Shown here piece by piece: positions 59,701 to 64,000 of a DNA stretch of 64,000 nt; the first letter of the stretch is position 1, and each line of letters starts with the position of its first letter. A model generated the notes under the pieces. That model was not told the DNA's origin. It saw only the letters and a program-made list of their open reading frames with translations, and searched no databases. Source of the DNA: Pleodorina starrii (Eukaryota; Chlorophyta; Chlorophyceae; Chlamydomonadales; Volvocaceae); contig BRXU01000001.1 in NCBI GenBank assembly GCA_030267565.1, positions 2,418,001 to 2,482,000 on the forward strand. The letters are read 5' to 3'. A program made the position numbers and the translations under genes.

Positions 59701-60545
59701 CCTGGTCGACTAACAAGATGCACTTACGGTCAGTTCGGTGGAGGTGATGGAAGCGTTGGATGGCAGGAACCTGCTCACGTCAGCAGATTGCGGGCGGGGA
59801 GTGGGACTTGGGGCCGGGCAAGGGTGAGGAGACATTGGGGCGAGCGGTGTCGCCGTGCGCGGTTACCCCGTACGTATCGACGAGCCGGCAAGTTGCGAGA
59901 GAGCGTTTGCTTGGTTGGACAATGCGGTTGGTCTCCGGAGCGTGGCGGAAGCTGCATGAACATGAAATCACGAACACTTACTGATGGAGCTGAGCAAATC
60001 GGATGAGCGTTCTGAACTTGTCCGTGCTCCCTGAGTCCTTGTAATCGCCAAGTGTGTACGTGAAGTCGGGAGCAGTTGATCCCCAAAAATACTGCAGATA
60101 CATTTTTCAATCGTGATAAGTAATTGACAGCCCCAGGCCAGGAAATGAATGTAGTAAGGACCCGACGACGCGCCGGCTGTCTTCGGAGACTTACCGTGAC
60201 GCCATTGTAATAGTTCCAGGTATCATTGTACTGAGTAGAGATTGATGTCTCATAGCTTGCATTATAATATACAATCTTTCCGATGGTGTTTGTGAGCGAC
60301 CGGCCTGCCTGGAACCTGACGGTTGACTGCGCATCTACCAACGCCGCAATCGCGAGAAGAGCCAGCGACAGAGTAACGCAAGTGACAGCATTTCCTACAT
60401 ACACAAAATCCACGTTCCATCGGATGGTTCATGGTTGCCGGTATTAGTAGGTGAACAGAAGGCATGGCGTCTCGTCCGCACCTCCGCGGTTCCTTTCCAG
60501 TCCGCCAAAGGTGAAGGCGTGCGTAGAAACTGTATATTTCGCCAT
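49759..60545 (-). CDS. Secreted protein with two parallel beta-helix modules
   Basis: Minus-strand exons in transcript order: 60545-60482, 60394-60195, 60091-59982, 59770-59728, 59350-59276, 58887-58670, 58399-58110, 57949-57807, 57410-57283, 56973-56639, 56388-56065, 55741-55107, 54918-54628, 54175-53949, 53648-53526, 53160-52335, 52004-51823, 51508-51129, 50838-50702, 50136-49759; 1,702 aa, all in phase. Residues 1-45 look like a signal peptide (VTLSLALLAIAALVDA). About 46-245 resembles a DNRLRE-type beta-sandwich (LIRFAQ, WDFSQGTGWRFSRW, YGLLF). About 285-740 is beta-helix 1, opening DPGGSDEANSG and FKSPAKAVFEAWPGDQIFLK. About 793 onward is beta-helix 2 (YAPFRTIAKALASSNQCDRI, then ILLKGGQTHGGG). 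Exons 16-19 insert a different domain (LHPDFGGG, LYGIPYAVV, GDRHVLLVD, GWSSADAAGLPIYPGLV, YGGIFADNGSPWYFSG) before a last beta-helix coil. Beta-helices of this type usually act on or bind polysaccharide; an extracellular-matrix role is inference. Exon 1 and the 19/20 junction are the weakest points. Confidence 0.82.
52740..52822 (-). repeat. Coding ACC microsatellite (poly-Thr run) in the beta-helix gene
   Basis: GGT/GGC trinucleotides on the + strand translate on the minus strand into more than 25 nearly consecutive Thr residues, a linker between beta-helix 2 and the inserted domain. It lies in frame within exon 16. Confidence 0.9.
53771..53950 (+). repeat. Simple-repeat block in intron 14 of the beta-helix gene
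   Basis: CCCA tetramers, then about thirteen tandem copies of the 7-mer CTCACCA, then CTCA and CCCA tetramers up to the splice donor of exon 14. GCAG and TTCC repeats adjoin at about 53690-53768. Confidence 0.95.
59168..59255 (+). repeat. (GGCGCA)n hexamer repeat in intron 5 of the beta-helix gene
   Basis: About fourteen copies of GGCGCA, with GTGCAG variants towards the right end, close to the donor of exon 5 (59276). Confidence 0.95.
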
Positions 60546-61797
60546 TTTATAGTTTAATGGCGAAACTAATCGCTTGAAAGGCTACCTGAAGGCTTCAGAC
60601 CAAGGACTGTGATTATCGAAGTGTAAAGACGCGATTGAATACATACGGAATCAAAGGTAAACGGGTGTCATATCTAAAACCAGGCATGATGCCCTTTGAA
60701 ATAATTGGAATGTACCGGCCGACAAATGTACACTCTACGGTAATCATTAGTAATTGGGCTTGCGGAACCCGCTTCTTGCCGATGGTTCGTGCACACTTTG
60801 GGCCCTACCAGGGCGACGCACGTATTGGATGGAACGCAGCGCAACCCACCACGCTGTGCGCGCCTTGCGCAGCCCGGCGCAGCGTTTCGGAACTGACTTG
60901 CTCTCTTCACGTCCCAGCGAAGCTTCTCAGCCCAAAACCCCTCAGCCGAGAAAATCCATAACCCTCCATAGTTGCCACGGACGCAGATACTCTCGAAGCT
61001 TTCCTTGCGCAACGCAAATTGCAACGCAACTCTGCGGCGCCCATGCAGCCGTGCGATTGGTGCCAAGCGAAAAGTCTGACGTCATGGACAGCTACCCGTT
61101 GGTTTCCCCCGCTCTGTTGCGCCGATCCGCCCGTCGTGTCCGCCGATGGGCACGATCGACCCACACGACTCACAGGGCTTCCCTTTCCTCCAATGCGCCT
61201 CTTCTCAATCAAGTTGGAAGGGCTGCACATTACACTCCCGCGTCCGAGCAAGCAAACGCGGCAACGTTGGCGGCGCGTTACGCGTGAATGCTGTTGTTGT
61301 GGTGGACTCAAAGTGTAAGCTGAAAGTGTGGACTCGCCGGCCCAAATACGTCCTCCGCCGGGAGTGTAATAACCCAAGAGAATCAGTGCCATTTCTTGTT
61401 CATGTCACATACCAATGTTTACAATGATACTTGAAGATAGTACAAATAGAAGCGACGGTCGCCAAGTCGGAGCTATCGGAGTCGGGGTCGGGGTCGGGAC
61501 CCCCCCAATCCCCCTGCTGAGTAATCTCCAAACCTCCAAACGCGTGCGGAGGGGAGGGCCGAGGGGTTATCCACGTATAGGCCGAGCGTGGGGAACAGCG
61601 CGTGGGGGGGGGGCGGCGGCTGGCGGGCCACGAAGCGGCGGCGCTGGCCGCAGGGAAGCGCATCCGGGCCCCCCCCACCCCCGCTGCTGCAGCTCTCGAT
61701 TACAGGACCTCCTGCCCCTCCATCACTCCATCCCCACCCCCACCCCCGCGGGGCGAGCACTGCGGCGAGGACTGCGGCAGGCGGCAGGCGGGGCCCC
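60546..61797. other. Spacer between Arp3 and the beta-helix gene
   Basis: About 1.25 kb. The right part should be the Arp3 3' UTR, with a dispersed repeat fragment at 61562; the left part is the promoter of the beta-helix gene, with CTATAAA just before its putative ATG. No gene recognised. Confidence 0.5.
61562..61585 (+). repeat. Dispersed repeat fragment downstream of Arp3
   Basis: GGGGTTATCCACGTATAGGCC matches the conserved end of the repeat copies at 27977 and 47731; similarity then stops. Confidence 0.7.
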
Positions 61798-64000
61798 TCA
61801 AGCGTCCCGGTAGACGTAGTTGGTTCGGCAGATGCTGCGATGAGACGTGGGCAGGTGTGGCAGCGGCGGCGGCGGGTGGGAGGAAAGGGGGCGCCGGCAC
61901 GGAGTCGTGAGTTGGGCTGCCGGGCGAAGTACGGTGCTGTTCTCCCCACCCCGTCGCTGCCACAAACGCCCAGCACCCCTTCCCTCGCCCCTCGCTATGA
62001 CACATACACGCGCACATACACACACACAAACACCCCAGCCCATCCGCCAATCAGCTCACCCCAGCCCAGACCACCACCGGAGCTACGATACCCCCATCCC
62101 TCTCCGGACCGCCTTTCTCTCTACACACACACACCACACACCCCTTCACTGCGATATCTTCTTTCGTACCCCCACCCCGCCCTCCATACACACAACACAA
62201 ACGCCCCACCTGGGTCCGTGTTCCTGGTACTGCTCCCGGGTGTGGCACACGGATCCGAAGTGCGGGTCACACGCGACCAGACTGCCGCCGAACCAAACAG
62301 CGAACCGCTGCATGGCGTGGCTGCGGACCGAAATGTCGATGGCCTGACCGAGGGTGGGGTGGGGAGGGGAGGGTGGTGGGGTAAGAAAAACGATACCGCA
62401 GCGAAGGGACGGAGACAAAGGGGTGGTGGGGCGGGGGACGAGGGGGCAAAGGTGACCGAGAAGTGGTGAGAGAAGGGGGCCCGGGGGCGGGGGCAAGAGG
62501 CAAGGGGCAAGAGGCAGGGGGCAAGTGGGGTGCTATGACTGCTCCGGAGGAGGGCAGGGGAGAGGAGGGGGCCAAAAGGAGGGCAGGGGGGCCGGGCTGC
62601 TGCACAGGGCCAGGGCCAGGGCCAGGGCCAGGGCCAGGGCCAGGGCCAGGCACGTGGACTGAAGTCGGGTCCTGCACGAGAAGGACAAGGAGCGGGAGAG
62701 GAGAGGAGAGGAGGGGAGGGGAGGCCAACACGGAAATTACCGCACCTGCCCTGACAGGCACCAAAAGGTAAACCCTCCCGCCTCCTGCTCCTCTCCCTCC
62801 CCTCCTGCCTCCCCTCCTGCCTCCTCCCCTTCCTCCTCCCCTTCCTCCCTCTCCCTCTCCCTCCTCCCCTTCCTCCTCCCCCTCCCCTTCCCCCTCCCCC
62901 TCTCCCTCCTCCCCTTCCCGTCCTGCTCCCCCTGCTGCTGACTCACAGTAGCCCCCGGCTGCAGACGTCGCGAGGTGGCGGCCGTCAGATCCGCAGCCAG
63001 CCGCCGACCAAAGTTCTTAAACATGGTGGATCCACCGCTCAGTACAACATTGCCGTACAGCGCGCGACGGGTGTCGATGGGGCAGGCCTGGATGACGTCA
63101 TCCACCGCCTGAAGCAACAGCAACAGCGGCAGCGGCAAAAGCAGCAGTAGCAGCAGTAGTAGTCAGAGACAATAGCAGCAGCGGCAACAGCAACAGCGGC
63201 CAACGGCAGCGGCAGCCGCCAACGGACAGTCAGCGGGGCGTGGTAACGGAGCGGGGGCGAGGAGAGTACGGCATGCGAGCGTGTTTTACGCGGGCGGGAG
63301 AGGGGACGCGGGATGAGGCGATGAGGGGGAAGGGAGGGAATGCACCCACCCAGCCGCCCAGCCACCCACCCACCCCCTCCGCCCCTTCGCTGCGGTATCT
63401 TCTTCTTTACCACGCACCCAGCCACCCAGCCACCCACCCAGCCACCCACCCGGGGCAGCGAGGGGGTGCCCGGTGGCGCCGAGGGGCACATCCCCGGACT
63501 GAAGAACACCTCGGGGGCCAGGAAGCGCTCATAGCCCAGCTCCACTGAAAAGTCCTGAACAGCGAGGGGGAGGGGGGAGAGGGGGAGGGGGAGGGAGAGG
63601 AGGGGAGGGCGGCGGAGGAGGGCGGAGGCGGAGGGCGGACGCAGTCCGTGAGACGGAACGTGGTGGAGAGTGGCGGAGAGTGGTGGGAAGTGGCGGAGAG
63701 TGGTGGAGAGCGGCGGAGAGTGGTGGGAAGTGGCGGACACAGAAAAGGACGCAGGGCGCGGGAGGGAGGGACCGGCGCTGACGCCCCTACACCCACATCC
63801 CAACAGCTGCTCCAGCCCGGGGCAACATGCCACCAACCCCCCCACTGAACTCCACTGACCCATCCCCCTATCCCCCTATCCACCGCCGCTACACCGCCGA
63901 CCCACCGTGCCGGTTCTCGGGTTGGGCAGCTTGAGGCCCCGGTGGTACTTCCCCGGGTCTCTGTCGTACCGCCCAAACTCCCTCAGCATGTCGGGGGCCA
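61798..64000 (-). CDS. ARP3: Actin-related protein 3 (Arp3), C-terminal part
   Basis: Partial gene; the 5' end lies beyond position 64000. Minus-strand exons in transcript order: >64000-63906, 63554-63450, 63108-62947, 62343-62210, 61834-61798; the last 177 or so residues are visible, in phase throughout. Arp3 rather than actin is indicated by [86 protein letters not shown] and [16 protein letters not shown]. Arp3 is one of the two actin-like subunits of the Arp2/3 complex, which nucleates branched actin filaments. The visible part keeps the nucleotide-binding SGGSTMF loop. The C-terminus reads [11 protein letters not shown] instead of the usual ICRHNPVFGVMS-like end, so the last residues are divergent. 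Introns are full of simple repeats. Confidence 0.95.
62605..62650 (+). repeat. (CCAGGG)n hexamer repeat in an Arp3 intron
   Basis: About seven copies of CCAGGG between exons at 62210-62343 and 62947-63108. Confidence 0.95.
63659..63738 (+). repeat. Minisatellite in an Arp3 intron
   Basis: Tandem variants of GTGGCGGAGA and GTGGTGGGAA, about 10-11 bp each, roughly seven to eight copies, between exons 63450-63554 and 63906. Confidence 0.85.

Overview
This is a GC-rich nuclear segment of a green alga of the Chlamydomonas/Volvox type. The signs are spliced genes with many short GT-AG introns, Ala/Gly/Pro/Ser-rich low-complexity insertions inside otherwise conserved enzymes, abundant microsatellites, 135-residue histone H3, and replication-type histone genes in divergently transcribed pairs ending in a GGTG-TTTCTCAA-CACC stem-loop. 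No bacterial, organellar or viral gene set is present. Every multi-exon model below was built by hand. In each, exon phases agree at every junction and the summed CDS is a multiple of three. No transcript evidence was available.

Layout: (1) 1.1-4.7 kb, +, a membrane-anchored alpha/beta-hydrolase-fold protein, 4 exons. (2) 6.8-16.2 kb, +, a 17-exon fusion of methylthioribose-1-phosphate isomerase and methylthioribose kinase, two consecutive steps of methionine salvage in one polypeptide. (3) 17.1-20.3 kb, a compact core histone quartet H2A(-) H2B(+) H3(-) H4(+). (4) 21.8-26.9 kb, +, a large low-complexity protein with sparse ankyrin-like units. (5) 30.7-37.8 kb, -, a PAS-containing class III nucleotidyl cyclase whose purine-specifying residues are of the guanylyl type and whose PAS domain is interrupted by about 1,100 low-complexity residues. 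(6) 38.5-39.05 kb, a near-perfect inverted repeat with 255-bp arms. (7) 39.7-44.0 kb, +, a second, soluble alpha/beta hydrolase, 7 exons. (8) 44.5-49.1 kb, a second histone quartet H4(-) H3(+) H2B(-) H2A(+), the mirror image of the first, in which 1.65 kb of extra DNA sits in the H2B leader. (9) 49.8-60.5 kb, -, a 20-exon secreted protein with a beta-sandwich-like N-terminal domain and two parallel beta-helix modules, the second interrupted by another domain. (10) 61.8-64.0 kb, -, the 3' end of actin-related protein 3 (Arp3); its 5' part lies beyond the window.

The genes do not form one pathway. The two histone quartets are the only functionally linked set: each supplies one nucleosome's worth of core histones from two divergent promoters with shared sequence blocks. 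The remaining genes are single-copy housekeeping, signalling and extracellular genes. The most unusual observations are the mirror-image histone quartets and the intron-like insertion splitting one H2A/H2B promoter unit, the isomerase-kinase fusion, the split PAS domain, the interrupted beta-helix, a long hairpin that could feed small-RNA production, and a roughly 40-bp motif that recurs almost only in introns.
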